64,000 bases of DNA, taken from contig NZ_WVHL01000005.1 in the NCBI RefSeq assembly GCF_009861525.1, positions 62,001 to 126,000 of the forward strand. The letters run 5' to 3'. This DNA comes from Pseudomonas sp. LD120. GTDB lineage: Bacteria > Pseudomonadota > Gammaproteobacteria > Pseudomonadales > Pseudomonadaceae. How positions within the stretch are numbered: position 1 is the stretch's first letter; every line of letters starts with the position of its first letter. This document shows positions 19,156-28,140 of the stretch, one piece after another. The notes under the pieces were generated by a model. It was not told where the DNA came from. It saw only the letters and a program-made list of their open reading frames with translations, and ran no database searches. The position numbers and the translations under genes are program-made.

Positions 19156-20283
19156 TCATTGGCTTTCCGCCTGTTTCAGCGCCAGCACTTCTTTTGGCGT
19201 GACCATGTCGCCCTTGTTGTTGCCCCAGGCGTTGCGCTCGTAAGTGACGACGGCGGCGATGTCGACTTCCGACAACTGCTTGCCGAAGGCCGCCATGGCA
19301 GTCCCCGGTTTGCCGTGAAGGACGATATTCAAGTGATCGCCCTTGGGCCCGGTGGCGATCTTCGAGCCCTTGAGGGCCGGGAACATCGGCGGCAGGCCCT
19401 GGCCTTGCGCCTGGTGACAGGCGACACAGGTGGTGTGGTAGACCTTGTCGCCACGGGCCACCAGCTCGTCGAGGGTCCATTCCTTGCTGGTCAGCTCCTT
19501 GAGCTGGGCAGCCTCGGCCTTGCGCTCGCCCAGCCAGGTGGCGTAGTCGGCCTGACTCTTGACCTCGACCACGATCGGCATGAAGCCGTGGTCCTTGCCG
19601 CACAGCTCGGCGCACTGACCACGGTAGATGCCGGGCTTGTCGACCCGGGTCCAGGCTTCGTTGACAAACCCCGGGATGGCGTCACGCTTGACCGCGAAGG
19701 CCGGCACCCACCAGGAGTGGATCACGTCGGCGGCGGTCACCAGGAAACGCACCTTGGCCCCCACCGGCAGCACCAGGGGCTGGTCGACTTCCAGCAGGTA
19801 GTGCTCGCCCTTGGCGCTCTTGTTGTGGATCTGCTCGGCGGGGGTGGCCAGGTTGCTGAAGAACTCCACATCCTGGCCCAGGTATTTGTAGTGCCACTTC
19901 CACTGGTAGCCGGTGATCTGGATGTCCACGTCCGGCTCGCTGGTGTCGTACATCTTGATCAGGGTCGCCGTCGCCGGGACAGCCATGGCCACCAGGATCA
20001 GGAAGGGGATGATGGTCCAGAGGATTTCCACCGTGGTGCTTTCGTGGAAGCGGGCCGGGACCTGGCCGGTGGAGCGACGGTGCACGATCATCGACCAGAA
20101 CATCGCGCCGAAGACGATGAGCCCGATCACCACACAGATCCAGAAGATGGTCATGTGCAGGTCGAATACCGCGTGGCTTATCTCGGTCGCCCCAGGCGTC
20201 ATATTCACCGTCCAGGCGGCTTGCGCCTGGCTGAATACCGACCACAACAGGAGGCCCATCCAAACAGGTGGATGTCGCATCAT
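19156..20283 (-). CDS. coxB: Cytochrome c oxidase subunit II fused to cytochrome c (caa3 type)
   Basis: The 375-residue protein has a signal peptide (ending SQAQA), two membrane helices and a periplasmic cupredoxin domain with the CuA motif CAELCGKDHGFM. A C-terminal class I cytochrome c domain follows, with the heme c motif CVACH and a later methionine region. Subunit II receives electrons from cytochrome c and passes them through CuA to subunit I; the fused heme domain defines caa3 oxidases. It is the first gene of the minus-strand cox unit. In P. aeruginosa this oxidase is induced on starvation through RpoS, matching the -10 noted upstream. Confidence 0.96.
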   Translation of the reverse strand: MMRHPPVWMGLLLWSVFSQAQAAWTVNMTPGATEISHAVFDLHMTIFWICVVIGLIVFGAMFWSMIVHRRSTGQVPARFHESTTVEILWTIIPFLILVAMAVPATATLIKMYDTSEPDVDIQITGYQWKWHYKYLGQDVEFFSNLATPAEQIHNKSAKGEHYLLEVDQPLVLPVGAKVRFLVTAADVIHSWWVPAFAVKRDAIPGFVNEAWTRVDKPGIYRGQCAELCGKDHGFMPIVVEVKSQADYATWLGERKAEAAQLKELTSKEWTLDELVARGDKVYHTTCVACHQAQGQGLPPMFPALKGSKIATGPKGDHLNIVLHGKPGTAMAAFGKQLSEVDIAAVVTYERNAWGNNKGDMVTPKEVLALKQAESQ

Positions 20284-20656
20284 TGCGGGTTCCCCTTATC
20301 GTTCTTGTTATCCCGGAGGCTCAACACCTGCGGCAAGGGAGCGGCTGCCTAGACTACGAACTTAAACCGGCCGGGGCCTCGCTGCGTTTGCAGTCGAGCG
20401 TCATCAGCTAACTTCATTCCTTGGCGAGTATAGACAGCGACTCTCACCTCGCAACGCGGTGGCGTAAATGAGCTGAGACACTGGAAAAGGAAGGTGTAAG
20501 CCACGGCACTGGAGGGGTCAGGATGGCCCATACACAAAGCGATATAACCCTGATGACTAAGCATGAAATAATTATTACAAATGCGTCTTAGCCGATTTTG
20601 TAAGCACGCTAACTTATGTCTTCCCTAATCATTTGCCCTTGTTCCCTGGAGTTTTC
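20284..20656. promoter_or_regulatory. Divergent control region upstream of coxB
   Basis: This 373-bp gap between coxB and the divergent unknown gene holds no credible gene. On the minus strand CTATACT (20427-20433) equals the RpoS-type -10 consensus and lies about 145 bp upstream of the coxB start. Near the plus-strand gene the sequence becomes A+T-rich and contains the 10-bp palindrome AATAATTATT (20567-20576), a possible operator of unknown specificity. Confidence 0.5.
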
Positions 20657-21307
20657 ATGAACACCGCCGCATTGCGCGAGCAGATCCAACTGGCCCAGCA
20701 ACACGAAGCCAGCACCGGTCTGCTGACCCAGCAGTTGAAAACCCAACTGCCTCACCTGCACCCCGCCATCCAATTGCCCGAAGTCGATGCCGAGGGCGTC
20801 ATGACCCGCTTCGTCAGGGCCTACATCGACCAGGTTCCCGACCTGTTGGACGCCGCCAACGCCGTTGCCCGTGAAGCCGGCATCGAATCGCAGATCAAAC
20901 CGGTACTGAAGATCGCCGAGCAATTCTTCCTCCAACCCCCGGCCATCATGGAAGGCCACGTAGGCCTCGACAGCCTGCTGGACGAAGCCTACCTGGCCCA
21001 CCGCCTGGTGGAAGAGGTCAACGATCTGTACATCAAGCACTTCGGCCGTCCGCTGATCCCTCTGGACATGACAGTCGCCAACCTCATCGCCCACCAACTG
21101 ATCGGCGAGTCCTTCGCCAACCAACTGGACGAAGCCGTGCATCACGCCGTCGACGCCATGCTCGACGAAGACAGCTTCGCCCTGGAATCGGTGGAAACCT
21201 ACCGCGACAAACTCAGCAGCCCGGACACCGAAAACGCTTGGAAGCGCTGGCCCTGCCTGTCGCGCCAACTGGGCGTGGAACTGGAACTCGACCAGCCCGC
21301 CGCCTGA
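20657..21307 (+). CDS. Conserved hypothetical protein next to the cox cluster
   Basis: A 216-residue, mostly helical, soluble acidic protein without signal peptide or membrane helix. I do not recognise a catalytic motif. It is conserved beside coxB in pseudomonads (recalled, equivalent to a P. aeruginosa hypothetical near PA0104). Features are an N-terminal Gln-rich helix, FVRAYIDQVPDLLDAAN, and LIAHQLIGESFANQLDEAVHHAVD near residues 140-165. The ATG at 20657 follows TGGAG at good spacing; the TTG at 20633 is unlikely. Confidence 0.8.
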   Translation: MNTAALREQIQLAQQHEASTGLLTQQLKTQLPHLHPAIQLPEVDAEGVMTRFVRAYIDQVPDLLDAANAVAREAGIESQIKPVLKIAEQFFLQPPAIMEGHVGLDSLLDEAYLAHRLVEEVNDLYIKHFGRPLIPLDMTVANLIAHQLIGESFANQLDEAVHHAVDAMLDEDSFALESVETYRDKLSSPDTENAWKRWPCLSRQLGVELELDQPAA

Positions 21308-21409
21308 CCTCACGCCTCACCAGCAAGGCTCGAACCGAGCCTTGTGGTGAGGGGGCCACGCCGCACCGCGCCAATAGCGGTCCTGACGCCGACAGAGATT
21401 CAGGAAGAC

Positions 21410-22144
21410 TCAGAAGCGCGCTTTAGGCGTCGCCACAGGAATCGGCAGGGTGCCATCAAGCGGCAGGAAGCAACCTTTATCCGCGTCGTAGGCTTTGATC
21501 GAACTGCTCTCGATGTCGTAGACCCAGCCGTGGATGAACAATTGGCCGTTGGCCATGCGCGAGGCCACCGAGGGGTGGGTGCGCAAATGCTGCAACTGAG
21601 CGATGACGTTCTCCTCGGTCAGCACATGCATGCTGGACGACTCGTCGGCGCAAGCGCAGTTTTCATGAACCATGGTCCGCGCCACTTCAGCGTGACGCAG
21701 CCAGGCTTTGACCGTGGGCATCTTCTCCAGGCTTTGCGGGTTGAGCACCGCACGCATGGCGCCGCAATCCGAATGGCCGCAAACGATGATGTGGTGTACC
21801 CCAAGGGCCAGCACCGCGTACTCGATCGCCGTGGAAACACCCCCGTTCATTTGCCCATAAGGCGGCACTACGTTGCCCACGTTGCGGGTCACGAACAGGT
21901 CGCCGGGGGAGCTTTGGGTAATCAGTTCGGGAACGATGCGCGAATCGGCGCAGGCAATGAACATTGCCCTCGGACGCTGTGCTGTAGCGAGCTTTTTGAA
22001 CAGTTCTTCCTGCTGCGGGAAGACTTCATGATGAAAATGCAAAAAGCCGTCAACGATATGCTGCAACGCTGCATCGGCGGTTTCGGCGGCCTCGCTGGGT
22101 GCGGGAGCCGACGCAGCCAACGGCTGTTTATCCTTGTCACTCAT
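21410..22144 (-). CDS. Beta-class carbonic anhydrase
   Basis: The 244-residue enzyme interconverts CO2 and bicarbonate. Zinc ligands and catalytic residues are clear: CADSR (Cys, with the Asp-Arg dyad) and HSDCGA (His and Cys). It also has the FVTRNVGNVVPP and STAIEYAVLALGV segments. The N-terminus has a low-complexity Ala/Pro/Glu stretch (~residues 8-28). It stands alone between the unknown gene and the radical-SAM gene. A gamma-class paralogue lies at 26893. Confidence 0.94.
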   Translation of the reverse strand: MSDKDKQPLAASAPAPSEAAETADAALQHIVDGFLHFHHEVFPQQEELFKKLATAQRPRAMFIACADSRIVPELITQSSPGDLFVTRNVGNVVPPYGQMNGGVSTAIEYAVLALGVHHIIVCGHSDCGAMRAVLNPQSLEKMPTVKAWLRHAEVARTMVHENCACADESSSMHVLTEENVIAQLQHLRTHPSVASRMANGQLFIHGWVYDIESSSIKAYDADKGCFLPLDGTLPIPVATPKARF

Positions 22145-22386
22145 GCTTCAGCCTCTCTGTCGGATTTGATGAATTTTCCAGAATTATCCGGCACGACGCC
22201 AGCGCTCGATTAAAAGTCGAGCGGATGGCCAAGCGTGACCCATAAGTCACTTGATGAACAAGGCAGCCCTGAAACCTTGACTCAAATTGAATGAAACGCT
22301 CTGGAACGCCGCGCTGGGCGATACCAAAAAGTGACCAGGGTACCTCGACGCTCCGTGCTGGCTATTCAACGATAGGCCAATGTTCC

Positions 22387-23445
22387 TCACAGCAACGACA
22401 TCTGCCCGCCCGGCGGACAGAAGGCCGAACAGTCGAGGTCGAAACCCTCGCGACGATTGAGCCCCAGGCGCTTGAGCGTCTTGGCGAAGCGCTGGGCCAG
22501 AAGGTCGGCGAAAGGGCCCTCACCGCGCATGCGGCTGCCAAAGCGACTGTCATAAAGCTCACCATCACGGCTCTGGCGGATCAGGCTGAGTACATGAGCC
22601 GCGCGCTGCGGATAATGCGCCGCCAGCCACTCCTCGAACAGCGGCGCCACCTCCAGGGGCAAGCGCAGCATCATATACGCCGCACTTTGCGCCCCGGCGG
22701 CATGAGCCTCACTGAGCAGGCTTTCCAATTCGCTGTCGTTGATCATCGGAATCATCGGCGAACACAGCACTCCCACTTTGATGCCGGCCTCACGCATCAC
22801 CCGGATCGCCCGCAAACGCGCCTTGGGCGCTGCCGCCCGCGGTTCGAGAATGCGCTTGAGCTCATCGTCCAGGGTGGTCAGGCTGATCATCACCGCCACC
22901 AGCCGCCGCTGCGCCAATTCCGTCAGCAAGTCGAGGTCGCGCAGGATCAACGAGCCTTTGGTGACGATGGTCACCGGATGCCGATAGCGCAGCAGTACTT
23001 CCAGGGTGCGCCGGGTCAGTTGCTGCTCACGCTCGATGGGCTGATACGGGTCGGTGTTGGAACCCAGGTTGATTGGCGCGCAGCGATAACCCGGCTTGGA
23101 CAGTTGCTGCTCCAGCAGCGCCGCGGCGTTGCTCTTGGCGATTAGCTTGGTTTCAAAGTCCAGCCCCGGCGACATATCCCAGTACGCGTGACTGGGCCGC
23201 GCATAACAATAAATGCAGCCATGCTCGCAGCCGCGATACGGATTGATCGAACGGTCGAAGGGCAGGTCCGGCGAACTGTTGCGGGTGATGATCGACTTGG
23301 CCGTTTCAAACCGCACCTCGGTGCCCTGGGTCAGCGGCACCTCTTGGTACCAACCATCGTCCTCGGCCACCGAATGCCGGGGGGCGAAGCGATTGTGCGG
23401 GTTACTCGCGGTGCCGCGACCACGAGACGGTAAAGGGCTGAACAT
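22387..23445 (-). CDS. Radical-SAM protein, PA0069/SplB-like family, SOS-controlled
   Basis: The 352-residue protein contains the radical-SAM cluster motif CEHGCIYC (C-x3-C-x2-C) in NPYRGCEHGCIYCYARPSH, followed by GSNTDPYQPIE and a TIM-barrel-like C-terminal part. It belongs to the group related to spore photoproduct lyase. The P. aeruginosa member PA0069 belongs, as I recall, to the LexA regulon, so a DNA-repair-linked role is likely; the substrate is unknown. A perfect SOS box lies 17 bp upstream of the ATG, and TGGAG gives the ribosome site. Confidence 0.9.
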   Translation of the reverse strand: MFSPLPSRGRGTASNPHNRFAPRHSVAEDDGWYQEVPLTQGTEVRFETAKSIITRNSSPDLPFDRSINPYRGCEHGCIYCYARPSHAYWDMSPGLDFETKLIAKSNAAALLEQQLSKPGYRCAPINLGSNTDPYQPIEREQQLTRRTLEVLLRYRHPVTIVTKGSLILRDLDLLTELAQRRLVAVMISLTTLDDELKRILEPRAAAPKARLRAIRVMREAGIKVGVLCSPMIPMINDSELESLLSEAHAAGAQSAAYMMLRLPLEVAPLFEEWLAAHYPQRAAHVLSLIRQSRDGELYDSRFGSRMRGEGPFADLLAQRFAKTLKRLGLNRREGFDLDCSAFCPPGGQMSLL

Positions 23446-23461
23446 AAGCAGCGCTCCATGA

Positions 23462-23477
23462 CTGTATGCACATACAG
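23462..23477. promoter_or_regulatory. LexA (SOS) box upstream of the radical-SAM gene
   Basis: CTGTATGCACATACAG is a perfect 16-bp palindrome of the form CTGT-N8-ACAG, the LexA operator of gammaproteobacteria. Its edge is 17 bp upstream of the start codon at 23445, a position expected to block transcription. Confidence 0.9.
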
Positions 23478-23692
23478 TAATGGAGCCAGATTTATCTGAC
23501 CAGCACCGCCGGACCGAAACCCAGCCTTTGTCGAACCGCGTTACACCACCTGCTCATATGGTGCTGGCACGTGTCCGGCTTGCCGCGCGGGGATGTCGTT
23601 TAGGTTCACGTTTCTTTGACAGACGCCTCACAGAGCTTTGACCGAGAAAAGCACACACTTTGAAGTATTGAATCCCACCCAGTGACCCGTCC

Positions 23693-24352
23693 ATGTTCAG
23701 AATTCGATTGTTTCCTGCACTGTGCCTGACATTGCTGGCACTGCTCGCAGGGCCACAGGCCCACGCCGCCGACGCCCCCAGCAGCCGCCCGGAACAGTGG
23801 GCCCAGCCAGTGGAAAAACAGTACAACCTGTATGAAATGTCGCCAACACTGTATCGCAGTGCCCTGCCGGACAAAGACGCGCTGGCGTTGTTGGAAAAAC
23901 TCAAGGTCGGCACAGTGATCAATTTTCTGCCGGAGTCCGACGCTCATTGGCTGAGCGCTTCGGGCATCAACCAAGTGCAGTTGCCCTATCGCACCAACCA
24001 TGTGGATGACGCCGATGTGCTCAAAGTCCTACGCGCGATCCAGACCGCTGAAGCCCAAGGCCCGGTGTTGATGCACTGCAAGCATGGCTCGGACCGCACC
24101 GGCTTGATGTCGGCGATGTATCGAGTAGTGATTCAGGGATGGAGCAAAGAAGATGCGCTGAATGAAATGACCGAAGGCGGGTTTGGCGACAGCTCCCACT
24201 TTAAGGATGGCATTCGCTACATGATGCAGGCGGATATCGACAAACTGCGCACCGCGCTGGCCAATGGCGATTGCAGCACCAGTGTGTTCGCCACCTGTTC
24301 GGTGAAGAGCTGGTTCGAGACGGTGACGGCCACCAAGCCACTGAGTCACTGA
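23693..24352 (+). CDS. tpbA: Periplasmic dual-specificity tyrosine phosphatase, TpbA-like
   Basis: The 219-residue protein has a signal peptide (MFRIRLFPALCLTLLALLAG, cleavage after AHAA) and a cysteine phosphatase domain. The P-loop is HCKHGSDRTG (H-C-x5-R-T), and the general-acid region lies in RTNHVDDADV. It closely resembles P. aeruginosa TpbA in NLYEMSPTLYRSALP and GPVLMHCKHG. TpbA lowers c-di-GMP by dephosphorylating the diguanylate cyclase TpbB and limits biofilm formation. No tpbB/yfiN gene is adjacent. A terminator follows. Confidence 0.88.
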   Translation: MFRIRLFPALCLTLLALLAGPQAHAADAPSSRPEQWAQPVEKQYNLYEMSPTLYRSALPDKDALALLEKLKVGTVINFLPESDAHWLSASGINQVQLPYRTNHVDDADVLKVLRAIQTAEAQGPVLMHCKHGSDRTGLMSAMYRVVIQGWSKEDALNEMTEGGFGDSSHFKDGIRYMMQADIDKLRTALANGDCSTSVFATCSVKSWFETVTATKPLSH

Positions 24353-24423
24353 AGGCTCGCCGCTCAAGGTGGCCACAAACCACCGTGCGGACGAAAGCAA
24401 GCAAGGCAAAGCGCTTGACCGAC

Positions 24424-24457
24424 AAGCCGGCTCCCGCACAGGAGCCGGCTTCTTCTT
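24424..24457 (+). terminator. Terminator after the tpbA-like gene
   Basis: An 11-bp perfect stem, AAGCCGGCTCC (24424-24434) with GGAGCCGGCTT (24441-24451), has a 6-nt loop and runs into CTTCTT. It lies between convergent genes and may also end the minus-strand YheV-like/prlC transcript, though that side lacks a T-run. Confidence 0.65.
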
Positions 24458-24463
24458 GCACCC

Positions 24464-24742
24464 TTAATCGGTTTTTTTCTTCAACTTGGGGTTGGGGAAG
24501 AACTGCACCGATTGCACCTTGGTGTCGGCCACCTTGGGCGTCGCGCTGTTGACCCGGGTCCCGAGCTCCTTGGGCACCGACAGGCCCTGCTCGTTGAGGG
24601 TGTCGGAGTAGCCACAGGCCACGCACTCGCGATGGGGTACGTCGTCCTCACTCCACATCATCAGCTTGTCCTGCTCACTGCACGCCGGGCACACCGCCCC
24701 GGCGATAAAGCGTTTCTTGGTCTTCACGGGTGCGTCACTCAT
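24464..24742 (-). CDS. YheV-family zinc-ribbon protein (DUF2387)
   Basis: A 92-residue soluble protein with two Cys pairs, CPAC and CVAC, about 22 residues apart, forming a zinc-ribbon-like site. A basic C-terminal tail (PNPKLKKKTD) follows. It matches the YheV/DUF2387 family encoded directly after prlC in many gammaproteobacteria; its function is unknown. The start overlaps the prlC stop (ATGA), so it is translationally coupled to the peptidase. Confidence 0.88.
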   Translation of the reverse strand: MSDAPVKTKKRFIAGAVCPACSEQDKLMMWSEDDVPHRECVACGYSDTLNEQGLSVPKELGTRVNSATPKVADTKVQSVQFFPNPKLKKKTD

Positions 24743-26790
24743 GCTGCCGCGTCCTCGCTGAGGCCGCTGTGGCGCAAGAGTGCGTCAATCGACGGCGCCC
24801 GTCCGCGAAAATCGACGAACAGCACCATCGGCTCCTGGGAGCCGCCACGGGCCAGGATCGCCTCACGGAACGCCCGTCCGGTGGCAGGGTTGAGCACGCC
24901 GTCTTCCTCGAATTTGGAGAAGGCATCGGCCGACAGCACTTCCGCCCACTTGTAGCTGTAGTAACCCGCGGCGTAACCACCGGCGAAGATGTGGGCAAAG
25001 CTGTTGGGAAAGCGGTTGTAGGCCGGCGGACGCATCACCGAGACCTCGTCGCGCACGGTTTCCAGCACTTGCAGCACGCTGCGGCCATCGCCATGGGTGG
25101 CGTGCAGTTCGAAGTCGAACAGGGAGAACTCCAGTTGGCGCACCATCATCAGCCCGGACTGGAAGTTTTTCGCCGCCAGCATCTTCTGCAGCAGGTCCTG
25201 GGGCAGCGGCTCACCGGTCTCGTAGTGGCTGGAGATCAACGCCAAGCCTTCCGGCTCCCAGCACCAGTTCTCCATGAACTGGCTCGGCAGTTCGACCGCG
25301 TCCCAGGCCACGCCGTTGATCCCGGAAACACCGGCATGCTCGACCCGGGTCAGCAAGTGGTGCAAACCGTGACCGAACTCGTGGAACAGGGTGGTGACTT
25401 CGTCGTGGGTCAAGAGTGCAGGCTTGCCGCTGTCGGCCGGGGTGAAGTTGCACACCAGGTTGGCCACCGGGCTCTGCAACACACCGTCAACCGTGCGACG
25501 ACGATCGCGGGCACCGTCCATCCAGGCTCCGCCACGCTTGTTGGCGCGGGCGTAAAGGTCGAAGAAGAAGCGCCCGACGTGCTGGCCGTTCTCCTTGATT
25601 TCAAACAGGCGAACATCCGGATGCCAGGTGTCGAAGCCGGTCTGCTCGGCGATCTCGATGCCGTACAGGCGCTGGACAATGGCGAACAGCCCGCTCAGCA
25701 CCTTGTCGATGGGGAAGTAGGCGCGCAGGGCTTCCTGGGACACGCTGTAACGTTGTTCGCGCAGCTTCTCGCCGTAGAAACCGCTGTCCCAGCTTTGCAG
25801 GTCAGCGCAGCCCTGTTCGGCGGCATAAGCCCGCAGTTGTTCCAGGTCCTGAGCGGCAAAAGGCTTGCTGCGCTTGGCCAGGTCCCGCAGGAAACTCAGC
25901 ACCTGATCGCTGGACTCGGCCATCTTGGTGGCCAGGCTCAGCTCGGAGAAACTGGCAAAACCCAGGAGCTGGGCCAACTCCTGACGCAGGTCGAGGATTT
26001 CTTCCATCACCGGACCGTTGTCGTTCTGACCGGCATTGGGGCCTTGGTCCGACGCTCGGGTGCAATAGGCGGCGTAGACTTCTTCGCGCAGGGCACGATC
26101 CTCGGCGTAGGTCATCACCGCGTAGTAGCTAGGGAATTCCAAAGTGATCAGCCAGCCTTCCAGGCCTTTGGCCTGTGCGGCGGCCGCCATTTGCGCCTTG
26201 GCCGAATCGGTCAGACCGGCCAGGGCCGCTTCATCGGTAATGTGCTTGGTCCAGGCTTGGGTGGCGTCCAGCAACTGGTTGGAGAAACGGCTGCCCAGCT
26301 CCGAGAGCCGGCTTTGTACCTCTGCGTAGCGCTGTTGCTGCTCGGGCGGCAAGTCGATGCCCGACAGGCGGAAGTCCCGCAGGGAGTGTTCGAGGATGGT
26401 CTTCTGCGCCACGTCGAACCCAGCGGCTTCCGGGCTCTTGGCCAGGGCGTCGAAGGCCTGGAACAGCTCGCGGTTCTGGCCCATTTCCGTGGAGTAGGCA
26501 CTCAAGGCCGGCAGACACGCCTCGTAGGCTTCGCGCAGCTCGGCGCTGTTGCACACTGCGTTGAGGTGGCTGACCGGGCTCCAGGCGGCGCCCAGTCGAT
26601 CGTTCAGCTCGTCCATGGCCAGCACCAGGCCAGCCCAGGTCGGCTGGGTGGCTTGGGTCTTGAGGATCTCAGCGATGGCGGCGCGGTTGTCAGCCAGGAT
26701 CTGTTCGATGGCCGGTTGCACATGCTCGGCGCGGATCGCCGAGAACGGCGGCAGGTCGTAGGGCTGCAGAAGAGGGTTGTTCACACTCAC
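24739..26790 (-). CDS. prlC: Oligopeptidase A (M3 metallopeptidase)
   Basis: The 683-residue cytoplasmic zinc endopeptidase degrades short peptides, including cleaved signal peptides. The zinc motif HEFGH lies in TLFHEFGHGLHHLL, with the third ligand Glu in the following SGINGVAWDAVELPSQ block. Length fits E. coli PrlC (680 residues). I chose the GTG at 26790 (MSVNNPLLQPYDLPPF), which has AAGGTG six bases upstream and matches the family start; the ATG at 26817 would add nine atypical residues. It is followed by the coupled YheV-like gene. Confidence 0.95.
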   Translation of the reverse strand: MSVNNPLLQPYDLPPFSAIRAEHVQPAIEQILADNRAAIAEILKTQATQPTWAGLVLAMDELNDRLGAAWSPVSHLNAVCNSAELREAYEACLPALSAYSTEMGQNRELFQAFDALAKSPEAAGFDVAQKTILEHSLRDFRLSGIDLPPEQQQRYAEVQSRLSELGSRFSNQLLDATQAWTKHITDEAALAGLTDSAKAQMAAAAQAKGLEGWLITLEFPSYYAVMTYAEDRALREEVYAAYCTRASDQGPNAGQNDNGPVMEEILDLRQELAQLLGFASFSELSLATKMAESSDQVLSFLRDLAKRSKPFAAQDLEQLRAYAAEQGCADLQSWDSGFYGEKLREQRYSVSQEALRAYFPIDKVLSGLFAIVQRLYGIEIAEQTGFDTWHPDVRLFEIKENGQHVGRFFFDLYARANKRGGAWMDGARDRRRTVDGVLQSPVANLVCNFTPADSGKPALLTHDEVTTLFHEFGHGLHHLLTRVEHAGVSGINGVAWDAVELPSQFMENWCWEPEGLALISSHYETGEPLPQDLLQKMLAAKNFQSGLMMVRQLEFSLFDFELHATHGDGRSVLQVLETVRDEVSVMRPPAYNRFPNSFAHIFAGGYAAGYYSYKWAEVLSADAFSKFEEDGVLNPATGRAFREAILARGGSQEPMVLFVDFRGRAPSIDALLRHSGLSEDAAA

Positions 26791-26892
26791 GGTGGGCACC
26801 TTGGCTGGAAGAAACATTGCGCCATCTTAATTACAATCGACAGCCACCGCAGCTATAGACCCCATTAATAAATCTCAGAGAGGCATGCGCAC

Positions 26893-27438
26893 TTGGCCAT
26901 TCGCACCTACCAGAAACACACACCCAACCTGGGCGAACGGGCCTTTGTCGACCACTCGGCGGTGGTCATCGGCGACGTGGAAATCGGCGCCGACAGCTCA
27001 GTCTGGCCGCTGACCGTGATCCGCGGCGACATGCACCGTATCCGCATCGGCGCGCGCACCAGCGTGCAAGACGCCAGCGTGCTGCACATCACCCACGCCG
27101 GCCCCTTCAACCCCGACGGCTTCCCGCTGCTGATCGGCGATGACGTGACCATCGCCCACAAAGTCATGCTCCACGGCTGCAGCATCGGCAACCGGGTCCT
27201 GATCGGCATGGGCAGCATCGTCATGGACGGCGCGGTGGTGGAAGACGAGGTGATCGTCGGCGCCGGCAGCCTGGTACCGCCGGGCAAGCGCCTGGAAAGC
27301 GGTTTCCTCTATGTCGGCAGCCCGGTGAAACAGGCACGCCCGCTGACCGACAAGGAGCGGGCGTTCTTCACCTACAGCGCGGCCAACTACGTGAAACTCA
27401 AAGACCTGCACCTGGCCGAAGGCTACGACCAGCCTTGA
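26893..27438 (+). CDS. Gamma-carbonic-anhydrase-family protein (YrdA-like)
   Basis: A 181-residue left-handed beta-helix protein built from hexapeptide repeats. The three metal-binding histidines are in the expected places (RGDMHRI, HITHAGP, AHKVMLHGC). Members include gamma-carbonic anhydrases and the YrdA/PaaY group; activity of this subgroup is uncertain. The start is TTG (MAIRTYQ), supported by GAGAGG nine bases upstream and by the family N-terminus. It diverges from prlC and is followed 28 bp later by a HAD phosphatase gene, probably in one transcript. Confidence 0.9.
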   Translation: MAIRTYQKHTPNLGERAFVDHSAVVIGDVEIGADSSVWPLTVIRGDMHRIRIGARTSVQDASVLHITHAGPFNPDGFPLLIGDDVTIAHKVMLHGCSIGNRVLIGMGSIVMDGAVVEDEVIVGAGSLVPPGKRLESGFLYVGSPVKQARPLTDKERAFFTYSAANYVKLKDLHLAEGYDQP

Positions 27439-27466
27439 CCCATAGCTGCACTGCCCAGGACCTACC

Positions 27467-28117
27467 ATGCATTACCAAAGCGTATTATTCGACCTCGACG
27501 GCACCCTGACCGACCCGCGCGAAGGCATCACCCGCTCGATCCAGTTCGCCCTGGGCAAGCTGGGCATCGATGAGCCGGACCTGACCCGGCTGGAACACTT
27601 CATCGGCCCACCGCTGTTGCAGGCGTTCATGCAGTTCTACGCCTTCGACGAAGCCCGGGCCTGGGAAGCGGTGAACTTCTACCGCGAACGCTTCAAAGTC
27701 ACCGGTCTCTATGAGAACCGGGTTTTCGACGGTGTCATGCCGCTGCTGGAAACCCTCGGCAACCAAGGCCGACAACTGTACATCGCCACCTCCAAACCCT
27801 GGGTGTTCGCCAGGGAAATCGCCCGCCATTTCGACTTCGCCCGGCACTTCAAGGTGATCTACGGCAGCGAGCTGGACGGCACCCGCACCGACAAGGTGGA
27901 GCTGATCGCCCACTTGCTGGAGCAGGAACGGCTCGACCCGGCCACCACCCTGATGATCGGCGACCGCAAGCATGACCTGATCGGAGCCCGGCGCAACGGC
28001 CTGGACGCAGCGGCGGTGGGCTATGGCTTTGGCAGTCGCGAGGAGTTGATTGCAGAAGCACCGGCCTATCACTTCGAAACCCTGGCCGAGCTGCACCAGG
28101 CGTTTTTAGGCCATTAG
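27467..28117 (+). CDS. HAD-superfamily phosphatase (phosphoglycolate-phosphatase-like)
   Basis: The 216-residue hydrolase has all four HAD motifs: DLDGTLTD (nucleophile and acid Asp) near residue 9, the Thr/Ser motif in IATSKP, a Lys near residue 142 and GDRKHDLIGA with the acidic pair. The alpha-helical cap lies at ~residues 18-85. The substrate is not clear; relatives are annotated as phosphoglycolate phosphatase or 5'-nucleotidase. It lies downstream of the gamma-CA gene. Confidence 0.88.
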   Translation: MHYQSVLFDLDGTLTDPREGITRSIQFALGKLGIDEPDLTRLEHFIGPPLLQAFMQFYAFDEARAWEAVNFYRERFKVTGLYENRVFDGVMPLLETLGNQGRQLYIATSKPWVFAREIARHFDFARHFKVIYGSELDGTRTDKVELIAHLLEQERLDPATTLMIGDRKHDLIGARRNGLDAAAVGYGFGSREELIAEAPAYHFETLAELHQAFLGH

Positions 28118-28140
28118 GCACCAGCCGAACCCAAGGCACC

